From: Rusavskia elegans
Lineage: Eukaryota > Ascomycota > Lecanoromycetes > Teloschistales > Teloschistaceae
DNA length: 64,000 nt
Assembly: GCA_011316305.1 (NCBI GenBank)
Contig: SAUG01000091.1
Coordinates: forward strand, 248,001 to 312,000
Reading direction: 5' to 3'
The position numbers and the translations under genes were made by a program. This document shows, in pieces, positions 1-11,655 of this stretch. Under the pieces are notes generated by a model. That model was not told where the DNA came from, did not search any database, and saw nothing but the letters and a program-made list of their open reading frames with translations. How positions within the stretch are numbered: the stretch's first letter is position 1; each line of letters begins with the position of its first letter.

Positions 1-1888
1 TTAATAACTCGTTTATTCGAGTTATTTATAGATAGAAAAGCTTTAGTTCTAGTAGTAATAGACTCGCTATTATAATACTAGTAATATTCCTTCCTAATAT
101 TTATACTACTAGTTTCGTCTAGAATAACTATTTTCTATCTTCGTTTATCTTTATTACTAATATTACTTTAAGTAAATAAAGTTTAAAAATAGCTAAAAGC
201 GGTTCTAAAGCCCCGAAGAAATTTTAAAATAAAAAAAATTCTAAAATAATAATATCTATAGCTAAAATTTTATTAGTAAACTTGTAGATTTTGGCTATTT
301 TAACTTTTATACTTTCGAAAGAACTATCGAATTCTATAAATTTACCGGTACTATAGATTCTATATTATATCTGGAATTTATCCAGTATTTTCATAATATC
401 TATTATAATATCTTTAATGAAGTTTTTAGTATTAATACTATAGATCGTTTTAATTACTATATAGGTATATTCCATCCGTTTTTCCTCGTAGTTAAAAAAA
501 AGCCGGGGGTAAAGGATCTTTAGTAGCGGCTCGGAGGTTATTAAAAACGAGATAAACTATAATAGCTTCCTCCTAATTTTTATAATCCGAACAGGTTTCG
601 AATTTCGGGACTATATTAATAGGGTAGCTGAAATCCCCTAGTTTAGTATTATCTATAATTAACTTTATAGAAATAGATATATCGCTATATTCGAAACTAG
701 ACCGTAGAATATCGTAAAAAATAGCGTTATAGAAGGAGAAATCCAAATAACTAGGAGATATAATAATTTTAAGGCCGAATAATTTTTTCGGGCTTAAAAA
801 AATAGATAGAGGACTAAAAAGTATAAATTACTCCGGGTCGTCTTCGAATATAATAAAAGGTAACTTTAATAGATAGTAATTAGAGTCCGGGCGTAGATAG
901 CTCTAAATAACAAGGTTAATTTACTATTAATTTCATAGAAGCCTATAGTTTTCGATAGAAAATTAGAAGTTATAGACGGTTTAGCTTACCCGAAGGCTAT
1001 TAGATAATCTCTAAAGAAAATATTATTTAATTCTTTTAAAATTATAAGGATTAGTATCAGGGTTTAATAATAATAATAATAATAATAATAACAATAATTA
1101 ATATAGCAGCAGATGTAAGGTTTAGAATAGGTTAGATAAAGCTTCGAAATTTAAAACGATATATTAATAGTTTTTAGTAGTAAATAGAAAGCTTTAAGTT
1201 CTTATATTACTTAGAATCAGAAGACGATATAGCTAGTAAAGCCGAAAGCTAGACTCGATAGCTCTAGTTTTAAAGGCGAGCGGTAAGTAGTTTAGAAATA
1301 GTAAATACTCGCTTAGACCGTTAAAAGGTTGGAAAATTATAATAACTAGAAATATAGTTTACTAGCCCCCTAATTTATAGAGGTTCCAGTCTAAAAGCTA
1401 TATAGATTACCACAGCGTTTATATAGAGCTAGAAAGCGTCTAAAATTAGCTAGGACTTTATCTATATAATAATTTTTTATAAAATATCTCTTTTTTAGTT
1501 TATATACCAGCCTTCTATATTATTATAGTAACGTACCTATATAGTATACGGTAATCTATATATAGTAATTAGTAACTTAATAGTTCTATCCGAAAGCAAG
1601 AAGGTTAGTAGTTTAAATAGCTAGAAAAGGTTATAAAGTAAAATAAAAATGGTCTATTTAGCTATTTATAATTTCGGTATTTATCGGAGTATTTAGTATA
1701 ACTATAGGATATATCGTTCGCCGTATTAAATAATTTATACGGTTTAATAATATTTATCAAATTCGAAAGGGTAGATAGGAGAGAAAATTCGACAGTTATC
1801 TAAAAAGGCGTTAAATATAAAGATAGAATGTTTACGAAAAATAATAAATATTATAAACTAATTCGGCTAGAACTTTCGAATTAATTAC
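1..1888 (-). pseudogene. Degenerate Ty1/copia gag, copy A
   Basis: Relic of a copia Gag region read right to left from the LTR at 1889-2029 and cut by the window edge. It matches, inverted, the gag of copy C: positions 1-60 correspond to about 56577-56654, just upstream of the zinc knuckle, so the knuckle itself lies outside. The same sequence recurs as gag of copy B at 13251-13761 and 14979-15695. No frame stays open; stops are TAG/TAA, as expected from RIP of CAG, CAA and TGG codons. Gag would form the particle that packages the element RNA. Family assignment rests on homology inside the window to copy C, whose pol is recognisably copia. Confidence 0.75.
1065..1098. repeat. (TAA)n microsatellite
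   Basis: About ten TAA units with one interruption near the end, inside the gag relic of copia copy A. Confidence 0.9.
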
Positions 1889-2029
1889 CTATAAAATTTA
1901 TATATATAGAATATTAAATTTAATTTACTAAAATAGACTTTCGCCTGAACTAAATATATAATAAGAAAGTAGCGGGGCTTTAGGGCCTAGAACTATTAGA
2001 TCTAATCGGTACTAATACCACTTCCAACA
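1889..2029 (-). mobile_element. 5' LTR of copia copy A
   Basis: Homologous to the 177-bp LTR at 61584-61760 and, inverted, to 54541-54717. It keeps the conserved core CTTTCGCCTGAACTAA and ends in CCAACA at 2024-2029, the complement of the TGTTGG terminus. About 45 bp are missing before that end. Gag lies to the left on the minus strand, so this is the upstream LTR. The matching LTR is outside the window, so no TSD can be checked. Confidence 0.75.
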
Positions 2030-2378
2030 AACTTTAGTTAATAGTAATAAATAGTTACTTTCTTTAGCCGTTTTAATATTTTTAAATCTTTTATCAAGCT
2101 TTTTAATAACTATTAGATAAAGTAGATAAATAAATATAATCTAAAATTTTTCGATTCGTCAATTTTATTAGAAATTTACTATATATTCATTATATAAAAT
2201 TCTATTATTTCTATATTAATAATTATTTATTATAATTATAGAATGATATTTAGTAGTAGATTAAACGAATAGAAAGATTGAATATATAAATATCGTCTTT
2301 TAACTATATATAATCTATAAATTAATATTAGAATATAAATTCTAGTCGATTATTAAATTACCGACTAGATATAAAATC
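2030..2378. other. Unassigned AT-rich spacer between two copia LTRs
   Basis: No similarity to other parts of the window was noticed. It contains a 7-bp inverted repeat, CTAGTCG at 2342-2348 and CGACTAG at 2362-2368, right next to the LTR starting at 2379. No coding frame was seen. Confidence 0.5.
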
Positions 2379-2535
2379 TGTTGGAAATATATATATAGAA
2401 TATCAAACTTGATTTATCAAAGTAGACTTTCGCCTGAATTAAATATATAAAAAGAAAGTAGCAGGATTTTAACGTTTAAAACTATTAGATTTGATCGGTA
2501 TTAACGCCTTTAACGTTTTAGTATAGCTATTATAT

Positions 2536-3902
2536 TTAGTTAATTCGATAAATAAATTAAACGTTTGTATACTAATATTAAATATACAGTCATAGAATTT
2601 ATATTCTAGTTTAAATAATATAGATATCGGTTCTTTTTATAGAATTTTAAATTTAAATTAACTTAGTAATATAATATATTCTTCTATCGATATTTTAACT
2701 AATATAGAAATTTCATAGATAAATATATTTTATATTTATCGCTTTTTTTTTTACTAGTTATACAAGTCCTACAATACTATATTTTCGTAAATACTACGAT
2801 TTATTAAAATCTTTTATATATATATATATTCCCGTAATAGCTACAGCTATAAATTAAATCTGACGGTAGTATTTCTATCCGTAATAATTATATCTATTTT
2901 TATAGATATCGACTACTTTATTATAGTTAAAGTAATCTATATCGACTATAATAAAAATCTTTTTATTAATATTTTTAAAATACGCTATTCGATTTTCCTA
3001 TATTATTTTATTTTAATTAATTAAATAAAGTTTCTAGGCGTAGTAGCTAGTATACTAGCTCGCGGCTTTTTTATAACTACCGACCTTTTTAAAGTAATAT
3101 AAACTAAAGATTATTTTAATAGTATAACAGAATATTTAGATATAGATTATATAATATATATAGCCGAAGCGATAACTAAAGATAGATATTTAATAGTATA
3201 GTAAATAGCTATAGCGGAAATTTTAGATATTTATAATTATTTATAATGATTTATAATATCGAAGAAAGACTAGATATATAGTATTTAATAGACTGGCCGA
3301 TTCGGATCGGATTTCTATCGAACCGTCGGATATCTAACCCGATTTTAGTAATCCGATTCGAATCCGACCCGTTTATATTATATATTTAATATATTATTAG
3401 TAAAATATATTAATAAAGATAATAGGTTTAGATAATATATTTCCTCGAATTAGAATATTTCTAGCTAACGTAGTTAATTAATTAGAAATTTTTTAGTAAA
3501 TTCGTATAAAAGTTATATTAACTTTATATTTTTATACTAGAGCTTAGTATTTTTTCGGATCGGATCGGATTAGTTAATTCGGGTTCGAAATCCGATTAAA
3601 TCGAATTAGACTTTAATCTAATCCGATTCGGGTCGGGTCGGATTAGCTAACCCGAATTCAAAATCCGATTCGACGGCCAATTTAGTATTTAAATATAGTA
3701 GAAAGTTCGTAACCGCGAATAAAGAGGGAAATAGTTAAATAAAAGTAATTAACTACGTTATAAGTTTTATCTAACGAGCTTTAGCTATGGAAATTCCTTT
3801 ATATATAAATATAATAATCGTTGCCGTATATAACGTTAATAAAAGATATATATATTTATCTAAAAACTTAATATAATTTTAGACGGAAGTTTTTCAAAAA
3901 TA
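2536..3902 (+). mobile_element. DE element copy 1 (contains MITE 1)
   Basis: Copy of the ~0.95-kb DE family inserted in the copia B LTR. Flanks are 2523-2535 and 3903-3915, a 13-bp TSD with three C/T or G/A differences, the direction RIP gives. About 27 bp of the left terminus (the GTTTTGG to CAGTGG part) are missing compared with DE4 and DE5. The hAT-type MITE 3289-3684 sits inside. Removing it leaves about 970 bp, in line with DE3 (946 bp) and DE4 (940 bp). The DE reading frame is destroyed here. Strand is that of the conserved reading frame, not a proven transcript. Confidence 0.7.
3289..3684. mobile_element. hAT-type MITE copy 1
   Basis: A 396-bp non-autonomous element with ends TAGACTGGCCG and CGGCCAATTTA and a perfect 8-bp TSD, GTATTTAA, at 3281-3288 and 3685-3692. 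The 8-bp TSD and short terminal inverted repeats fit the hAT superfamily. The interior is crowded with GATCGGATT-like words in both orientations and has an AT-rich centre, so it could fold back on itself. No transposase is encoded. Related copies are at 19374-19906 and 35448-35993. Confidence 0.85.
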
Positions 3903-3934
3903 ATAATTATTGTATATAATACGTACTTTTGGTA

Positions 3935-5879
3935 TTTTTATACGAAAAATAAACTATATATATATCGAAAGTAAAATTAAATAATCCCGCTATATATTTG
4001 CTAAAAATTCTTCAAGAAAAAATATTTATATAGTAATAAAAACAAAGTTTAAAGAGTTTCTATAATAGATATATATTATAAAAAAAAATGAAATAAAAAA
4101 AATAGAACTTCTATAGTAGATCTGCGTATATAAATTATAAAAATCGAAAACTGAATAAAAGAAAAAATAGAGTTTCTATAGTTTTTATAATATTTTAAAT
4201 TCTATATAGTTGTAGTATATTTAATAGAATATTGAAATAGATACTAATTTATATATATATATATATATATACGATTTAATCATTCGAATTTTGATTTTAA
4301 TCTTTTACGATTTAATACTAAAAACGTTAAATCGATCGGATTACGTAATTGTTGGTTTATAATATAGATTTTTTTAAAATATTAAAATATATATCGTCTG
4401 ATTAAAAAAACGTATCTAGAGTTTCGGCGATCGAAGATATCTATTTAATAGTAAATTATAAATATTTTATATTTATAATTAATTCCGCCGAAGTACTAGA
4501 AATTTTAAATATTTTTTTTTTAGTTTATTAAAAAAATATTTATTAAACGTTTATTAAAACAATATATACTTTTATAGATAAATTAAAAGTTATATTAGAT
4601 AGATAGTTTTAGATATAGTAATATTTACTATAAATTTCAAAATTAATATAAATTTCGGATTATTAATAATTATAGCGCTTTAATAGTACTATATTGATAA
4701 ATACTACAGATTTCTAAAGTTAATTTTATAGAATAGTTAAATAGTAGAAATTTCGATACGTATTTATATATTATTACTATCTCGTTATAGACAGCTAAAA
4801 ATATTACGATTCTAAACGCTATTATTATAATTTTTTATCTAAAAACGTTTATATTCGAAGTTAAAATTAAATAGTATTCTAGAGTAAAACTAGAATAAAT
4901 TATCGCTATAAATTATATAGGCGATATAAGTTTGAAAGTTATTAAATAGTTTATTAAATACTTGGATATATATATATAGATCGAGTTTTCTAGAAATTCG
5001 GATAGTAAAATCGAATTTTTAAAGACTATTTAACTTTAAAATAACTATATATAGTAATTAATAAAAAATATAGAATTTAGAAAATCAAATAGTATAATTT
5101 ATATATAAGACGATATAGAATTAGTAAAAATATATTCGAAAATATAATAGTAGTAAATAGCGGGTAGAACCGTATAGCGGGCGGCTAGCGGCTAGAGCGC
5201 TAACTAAATTATACTCGCGCTAGCTTCGAAAAACTCTATATGGTATCTAGACGACTATATAATAGTTAGAATACTTTTACTAATATTATAATCAATTAAT
5301 ATATTAAATTTAAAATAGAATTTAGTAGAATTTAGATTAAAAATATATTTTTAGTATTTTACTATTAAAAAAGAAAATCGAATCGGAATATAAAGAACGA
5401 TATAGTAATTTTCTTTAAATATACTATCGGAAAGTATATAAAAAATATAACGATTAAAAAAGAATATAGATATTATATAGATAGATCTATAAAATCTAAA
5501 GTTATTTAAAGATTTAATGATTTTCTATAAAATATATTTTATTTTTCGAAGATAATAAAGTATTTATAGATATATAGTAATTACTTGTATATCGGAATCA
5601 ATTATATTTCAAAAGAGATTATTATTAAAAAAATCTTTATTTAAATAAATTATCGCTATTATTATTTAAAGTCTAGAACGTTTTTTAATCTTCGAACCTA
5701 AATATTATATAGAAAGTTTTAAATTTACTTTTATCTAGAATTTTAGTAAATCTATTAATAATTATTTCTTCCGTTAAAATATATTAAAAGTCGATAGTTT
5801 TATTAGTAATCTTTTTCTATAGAAATTTAATATAGATATCGATATATTTAATATAATCGTAGAATTAATTATTTTTTAT
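3935..5879 (-). pseudogene. 3' region of copia copy B, between RNase H and 3' LTR
   Basis: Matches 61761-63560 of copy D and, inverted, part of 60400-61583 of copy C. In all three it lies between the end of pol and the 3' LTR. Ordinary copia elements have only a short polypurine tract there, so 1.6 kb is unusual. I could not find a convincing reading frame. A truncated SINE sits at about 4252-4353, and DE2 interrupts the element at 5880. The sequence is heavily RIP-mutated. Confidence 0.65.
4252..4353 (-). mobile_element. Truncated tRNA-related SINE fragment
   Basis: Only the 3' terminal ~100 bp of the SINE family, preceded by a (TA)n tract. It matches the left ends of 40626-41065 and 44861-45287. 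The copy D counterpart near 62056-62070 lacks it, giving a related empty site; a short TTTATA repeat flanks the insertion. Loss of the 5' end is what an aborted target-primed reverse transcription leaves. Confidence 0.65.
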
Positions 5880-7211
5880 CTCTTTTAAAAGATTTCTATC
5901 TGAAATTGTATTGAGTTTTTGTATATATTTATTTTTTATTAAAGTTATATACGGTAACGATTATTATATTTACGTATAAAGAAATTTTTATAGCTAAAAT
6001 TCGTCAGATAAAGTTTATAACGCAGTTAATTACTTCTATTTAACTATACCCTTTTTAATTCGCGATTATAAATCCTCTACTATTCCTTCTTCGACGTTAT
6101 AAATAATTATAACCATCGAATATCTCCGCTTCAGCTATCTGCTATACTATAAAATATCTATTTATAATTTTTACCTCGGCTATATCTATTATATAATCTA
6201 TATATAAATATATCTATTAAATTATTTTAGTATTTTTTCCTTTATATAGTTTTAAGATAGTCGGTAACTATAAAAAAGCCGCTAGCTAGTACGCTAGCTA
6301 CTATAGCTAGAAGTTTTAATCGGTCGATTAAAATAAAGAAATATAGAGAAATCGGATAGTATATTTTAAAAGTAGTAAAAAAAAGATTTTTATAATAGTT
6401 AATATAGATAATTTTAGCAATAATAAAATGGTTAAAATCTATAAAAATAAATATAGGTATTATAAATATAGATACTACTATTTAGTTTAATTAATAGCTA
6501 TAGCTATTACGGAAGTATATATATTCGTAAAAGATTTTAGATTTATATTGTTGGTAAAAGAAGAAAAAAAAAACAATAACTGCGAGATATATTTATCTAT
6601 AAAGATTCTATATATATACGATTAATCATTCGGATTTTTAATTTTAGTCTTTTACGAATTTAATACTAGAGGCGCTAATTCGGTTAGATTATATAATTAT
6701 TTAGTACTTAAATATTTTATTAAAAACTCGAATTAAAGATTCCCGAAAGAGCTAGATCTAGACTAAAACCTAGAAGGAAACTATAATCTATTTAACCTTA
6801 ATTAATTTAATATCCTTCGATTAATCGGGCTAGGCCGAGACGATCTACTATCTAGTCTTTCTATATTTTAAAACTCTATAAAATCGACTAGAATCGATAG
6901 AAAAAACTTAAATATTAGGTTAGCTTTCGAGGGATTCGAACTTCTGACCTATCGGATTAACTCCGTTAACTCCGAAGAGCGCTAGATCCGCCGAGCCTCC
7001 AGGTTACGCAGCGTTGCTACTGCGCCACCTAGGCTATAAAAATTCTATATTAGTTGAATTATCTAGAAAAAGATATATTATATTACTAAATAAATTTAAA
7101 TTAGAATTCTATGGAAAATACTATTATTTATATTATTTAAACTAGAACTAATATTTAATCTATTTACCGAACTATTAATTTATCGGGTACTAAAATCAAA
7201 ATAAATTAATT
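5880..7211 (-). mobile_element. DE element copy 2 (contains a SINE)
   Basis: Inverted DE copy inserted in copia B. Uninterrupted copy D (about 63565-63600) shows the target without it. Flanks 5867-5879 and 7212-7224 form an imperfect 13-bp TSD with three differences. The right end is A-rich (AAAATCAAAATAAATTAATT). A SINE at 6614-7033 is nested inside; DE4 gives the matching empty site near 10261-10280. Without the SINE the element is about 0.9 kb. Confidence 0.7.
6614..7033 (-). mobile_element. tRNA-related SINE copy 1
   Basis: Full-length SINE (~420 bp) read right to left. Near its 5' end are an A-box-like TGGCGCAGTAG and a B-box-like GGTTCGAA, the internal RNA polymerase III promoter signals; it ends in a TA-rich tail. 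The TSD is 17 bp with one G/A difference, 6597-6613 and 7034-7050. The related DE4 copy carries the uninterrupted target near 10261-10280. It is not a tRNA gene: A and B boxes are about 75 bp apart and the tail is unrelated to tRNA. Confidence 0.85.
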
Positions 7212-7890
7212 AAAAATTTTTTACTAAAATAATAGCGTTTTAGTTATTACTATAGAAAACTATTATATCTAAAATAATATTTTAATTCTATTCAATAATA
7301 AATAATTAATTTAGAATATAATTTTACTAAATTGCTTTTTTAGTAGCTTTAGTTTTTCTATCAAACTCTATTTAGATAGTTAATATAGCTATAGTATTTT
7401 ACAGTGTAGATAACTAGCTAATAATACCGTTTCTAAAATTAAAAATATATCTAGAAATAAAACGATAAATTTTATAGATATATATTTAATTACTATTAGT
7501 ATATTTCTAAAACTTCTATAAATTGCTTCTATAGATAAAATCAAAGTAAACCGTTATATATAAATATTCAAAAATCCTAGTAATAGTATTCTAATTGTAG
7601 TTTATAGAATTAGACGAATATCGGCTAATAATAAAAGTAGTAAAAGTAATATTAGAGTAAATTCTTGATATAATTTATATTAAGGAGCCGATAGTATTCT
7701 AATATTTATATTTTATTAGTAGAAAGTAAATCTATTCGATAGGAACGGTTTCTAAATAAAAGCCGGAATCTATAAAAATGGAAATATTATTTTTATAGAT
7801 AGTAAAACTATAATTATTTAGTATTTATTTAATAAAAATGATTTAATTTAAATATATAGTATAGATTTCTCTGTTTCTAATAACTTTTAT
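7212..7890 (-). pseudogene. Degenerate copia pol: RNase H and end of RT, copy B
   Basis: Continues copia B after DE2. It matches 63565-64000 of copy D and, inverted, copy C from about 59500 to 60180, where RNase H can be recognised. RNase H removes the RNA strand of the DNA-RNA hybrid during reverse transcription. All frames are broken by RIP stops. DE3 interrupts it at 7891. Confidence 0.75.
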
Positions 7891-8836
7891 TTATTTAGTT
7901 AATTGGTTTTGGTTTTAGTACCCGATAGACCAATGGTTCGATAAATGAATTAAGCGTTAGTATATCAGTATTAAATATATAGTAATTGAATTTTAAGTCT
8001 AGTTTAGTTAATATAAAGAACGGTTCTATAGAATTTGGATTTAAATTTACTTAGTAATATAATATATCCTTCTATCGATAATCTAACGTAGAAAATTCTA
8101 TAGATAAATATACTTTATAGTTATCGCTTTTTCTTTTGCTTTTTCTTTTACTAGCAATATAAGCTATATCCTCGCAAGTATTATAATTTACTAAAAGCCT
8201 TTACGTACGTATATACTCCCGTAATAGCTACAGCTATAAACTAAACCAGACGATAGTACTTTTTTATATCCGTAATAACTATATCTACTCGTACGGTCGT
8301 CGGCTATTTTATTATAGCTAGAATAATCTATTTCGACTTTAATCTAAATTTTTATTTTATTATTTTTAAAACGTACTATCCGATTTCTCTATCTCCTTTT
8401 AATTTAATCGATTAGATAAAACTTCTAGCTATAGTAACTAGCGTACTATCTAGTAACCTTTTTAAAACTAAATAGACTAAAGAATATTTTAATAGTTTAA
8501 TAGATAATTTAGATACAGGTAATATAATAAATATAGCCGAGGTAATAACTATAGATAGTTATTTCGTGATATAGTAGATAGATATAGCGGATAGATTAGA
8601 TATTTATAGTTATTTATAACGTCGAAGAAGGAATATATAATATTAAATAAATAAAGAAATAGTTAAATAGAAGTAATTAAATATTTTATTAATTTAATCT
8701 AACAAATATATCTTTAGATATAAAAGTTTCTTTATATATAAATATATCAATCGCTGCCGTATATACCGTAAATAAAACATATATATATATATATATAAAC
8801 TCAATATAACTCTAGACTGGAACCTTTTAAAAAAGG
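7891..8836 (+). mobile_element. DE element copy 3
   Basis: 946-bp DE copy in copia B pol with a 13-bp TSD carrying one C/T difference, at 7878-7890 and 8837-8849. Its left end carries the conserved GTTTTGG...ACCCG...CCAATGGTTCG block and its right end the conserved CTTTTAAAAAAGG. Copy C pol at about 59510-59530 is the uninterrupted target. With no nested insertion it is a good size reference for the family. Confidence 0.8.
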
Positions 8837-9533
8837 TAATAACTTCTATATCGAAGTAGAAGTTAATAAGATTTAAATCTAATATTTAAAAACATTCGTT
8901 CAAATAAATTTTAATATTATAAAAATTCTAATAACTAGTATTACGCCGATAATAATTATATTATTATAAAAAATACTTTTATCGGATTCTAGCTGGGTGG
9001 CGCAGTAGTAATACTACGTAACCTGGAAGCCCGGCGGATCTAGCGCTCTTCGGAATTAACGGAATTAATCCGACGGATCGGAGGTTCGAATCTCTTAAAA
9101 GTTAACCTAATATTTAAATTTTTTCTATCGGCCCTAGTCGATTTTTATAGAGTTTTAAAATATAGAAAGACTAAATAATAGATTATTTCAGCCTAGCCCG
9201 ATCAATTAAAGTAAATTAAATTAATTAAGGTTAAATAGATTATAGTTTCCTTCTAGGTTTTAGTCTAGATCTAGCTCCTTCGGGAATTCTTAATTCGAGT
9301 TCTCGGTAAAATATTTAAGTACTAAATAATTATATAATTTAATCGAATTAGCGCCTCTAGCGTTAAATTCGTAAAAAACTAAGATTAAAAATCCGAATAA
9401 TTAATCGCATATCTAGAAAATTAAAGAAAAAACCGATAGTAGTAAAAAAAAATAGCGAAATAGTAGTACTAGACCCGAAATAATTATTTAAAACTATTGA
9501 AAGCTTTCCGAAATTTATATATTATATTAAAAC
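8837..9533 (-). pseudogene. Degenerate copia RT fragment, copy B (split by a SINE)
   Basis: Two pieces, 8837-8991 and 9411-9533, match, inverted, copy C at about 59220-59500, which spans the RT region around the YxDD-equivalent site. A SINE separates them. Frames are destroyed by RIP. Confidence 0.7.
8992..9410 (+). mobile_element. tRNA-related SINE copy 2
   Basis: About 419 bp. A-box TGGCGCAGTAG at 8998-9008 and B-box GGTTCGAATCT at 9083-9093 lie 75 bp apart. Conserved CTAATATTTAAATTTTTTCT follows the tRNA-like head, and the body ends at AATCGCATAT. Copia C pol near 59340-59352 is the uninterrupted target. Only a weak TSD of about 6 bp (TCTAG core) is visible, and this copy lacks the longer TA tail. 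Confidence 0.8.
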
Positions 9534-10473
9534 CCCTTCTGAAAGATTTCTATCTGAGATTATATTGAGTTTTTATATATATATATATATGTTTCATCAA
9601 CGTTATATACGGTAACGATTAATATATTTCACGTACAAAGAAATTTTCACAGCTAAAGTTCGTCAGGTAAGATTTACAGCGTTAATTACTTCTATTTAAC
9701 TATTTTCTTCTTTATTCGATTACGAATTTTCTATTATATTTAAATACTATATAATCCTTTCTCGATATTATATATAATTATCAGCTTCTAATATTTCCGC
9801 TATATCTATCTACTATACTGCGAAGTAATTATAAATAGTCGTCGCCTTATCTATATTTATTTTATAACCTATATCTAAACGCTCCGCTAAACTATTTAGA
9901 TACTCTTTAGCCCGCGTAGCTTTAAGACGGTCGCTAGCTATAGGATCGCTAGCTAGTACGCTAGCTACTACGGCTAGAAGCTTTACCCGGTCGATTAGAT
10001 TAAAAGGCGGTAGAAAAGTCGGATAACACGTTTTAAAGGCGGTAAAAAGGAGATTTTTATTAGAGTTATAATAGATTACTCTAGCTATAACGAAGTAGTC
10101 GACGTTTCCGAGAATAGATATAGTTATTACGGATACAGAAAGATACTATCGTCTAATTTAGCTATAGTATAGCTATTACGGAAATATATATATACGTAAA
10201 AGGTTTTAGATTTATATTACTAGTAGAAGAAAAAGAAGCGATAACTGCGAAGTATATTTATCTATAAAAATTCCTATATTAAATTATCGATAGAAGGATA
10301 CGTTATATTACTAAATAAATTAAATTAAAATTCTATAGAAAGAACCGTTATTTACGTTAACTAAACTAGGGTAATAATTATACTACCGTATATTTAATAC
10401 TGATATACTAACGTTTAATTTACTTACCGAACCACTGGTTTACCGGATACCAAAATCAAAACAAATTAACTAA
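9534..10473 (-). mobile_element. DE element copy 4 (best preserved frame of its subfamily)
   Basis: 940-bp inverted DE copy with a 13-bp TSD showing one G/A difference, at 9521-9533 and 10474-10486. On the minus strand a stretch around 9890-10110 stays open for long runs and reads as a helix-rich protein; it includes FNLIDRVKLLAVVASVLA and KEYLNSLAERLDIGY. This resembles the frame in the second subfamily at 32870-33541 and 38933-39867. The right end is A-rich (CCAAAATCAAAACAAATT). I know no family for this protein and assign no function. The other strand also has fairly open frames, so the coding strand is an inference. Confidence 0.75.
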
Positions 10474-11236
10474 ATTATATTAGAACTGTCGAAACCAATA
10501 GAATATTATATATAAATAATTTTATTTATATAACTATAGAAAAAGATCGTTTTAATATCTATTTAATTAAATTCTTGTCCGTAGGCGGCAGTTATAGCGA
10601 AAATAACTTTATATAATATAGATTTAATAACCGAAGTAAAGGTTTTATTAAAATTAATACCGGCTTTCTATTCGAAACTATAAATAATCTAGTAAACTTT
10701 AAAGCGTATAATATTACTATCGGTATCCCTTTTAATTTTATATATCTATTTACTTTTTAGAAAATATTTTATAGATAGTAGTAATATTTTAGTATATAGT
10801 ATCTAAATGTTATTTAGTTCTAATAATACTAGATCTTTTTCTATAACTTTATACTATTCTTCGGTATAGAATAATTCTATAGCTTTTTTTATATAATTAA
10901 AGTTCGGAAAATTTTAATATAATATCTTTTTTTATAAAACTAATAAATATATAGACGTTAATAATTAGATCCGATAAAAAATAGTCGTAATTATCTTGTA
11001 CCCGGAGTTCGGAATAATTATAGAAACTTTTAATAAAAGGTTAAATAGTACGATCGGTCTCTAGATAAAATATTATAATCTAAAAATAAAACGGTAACTT
11101 ATTAAAATTTCATTCGAAATTATTAATTTCGATTATATAAAATCCGGCGAGGAGGTTAACCGGTAAAGGACTTTAACTATAGATAAAGATATAGCGAGAA
11201 AGTAGAATTTAACGAGGGAAAACTATTGGTTTAAAT
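10474..11236 (-). pseudogene. Degenerate copia reverse transcriptase core, copy B
   Basis: Inverted match to copy C at about 58480-59220. There the reading IDIKTAFLYGYIDE, typical of the copia RT palm, is visible; the equivalent here is near 10560-10700. The RT copies element RNA into DNA. Several TAG/TAA stops interrupt the frame. A SINE is inserted at 11237. Confidence 0.75.
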
Positions 11237-11655
11237 TATATATATACGATTTAATCATTCGAATTTTGATTTTAATCTTTTACGATTTAGTACTAGAGAC
11301 GCTAAACCGATCAGATTATATATATTTTAGTATTTAAGTATTTTACTGTAAATTTGAATTTAAAATTTCCGAAGGAACTAGATTTGGACTAAAACCTAAA
11401 AGAAAACCGTAATCTATTTAATTTTAAATCTTTAATTATTAATTTACTTCGATTAGAAACGGCTAGACCGAGCTTTTATATAGAAACTCTATATAATAAT
11501 CGATTTAGTCGATTAGAAAAAACTTAAATATTAGATTAGCTTTCGAGGGATTCGAACCTCCGACCCGCCGGATTAACTCGGCTAATTCCGAAGTAAAGCC
11601 CTAGATCTATTAAACCGCCAGGTCACGCGGTTTCTACTACTACGCCATCCAGGCC
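11237..11655 (-). mobile_element. tRNA-related SINE copy 3
   Basis: 419 bp in copia B pol. The TSD is 12 bp, 11225-11236 and 11656-11667, with two G/A differences that fit RIP. The B-box complement is seen in GGATTCGAACCTCC near 11549-11562, the A-box complement in CTACTACGCCATCC near 11638-11651. The left end carries the TA tail and conserved ACGATTTAATCATTCG. Confidence 0.8.

Larger units (their letters stand above)
2379..3934 (-). mobile_element. 3' LTR of copia copy B, split by DE1
   Basis: The LTR runs 2379-2535, starting TGTTGGAA, and resumes at about 3916-3934 after insertion of DE1. The break falls in the region matching TATAACTATTATACGTAA of the intact LTR at 61584-61760. The copia B 3' region and pol follow to the right on the minus strand, so this is the downstream LTR. 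The right edge is set by comparison with 61760 and is approximate. Confidence 0.75.

Noticed and set aside
8992..9105. tRNA gene
   Set aside because: The same head recurs seven times with a fixed ~300-bp body, tail and TSDs. A and B boxes are about 75 bp apart and no cloverleaf or anticodon could be supported.
7891..10473. Single DNA transposon with ~0.95-kb terminal inverted repeats
   Set aside because: The two arms are separate DE copies: each has its own 13-bp TSD, and the sequence between them is colinear with copia pol.
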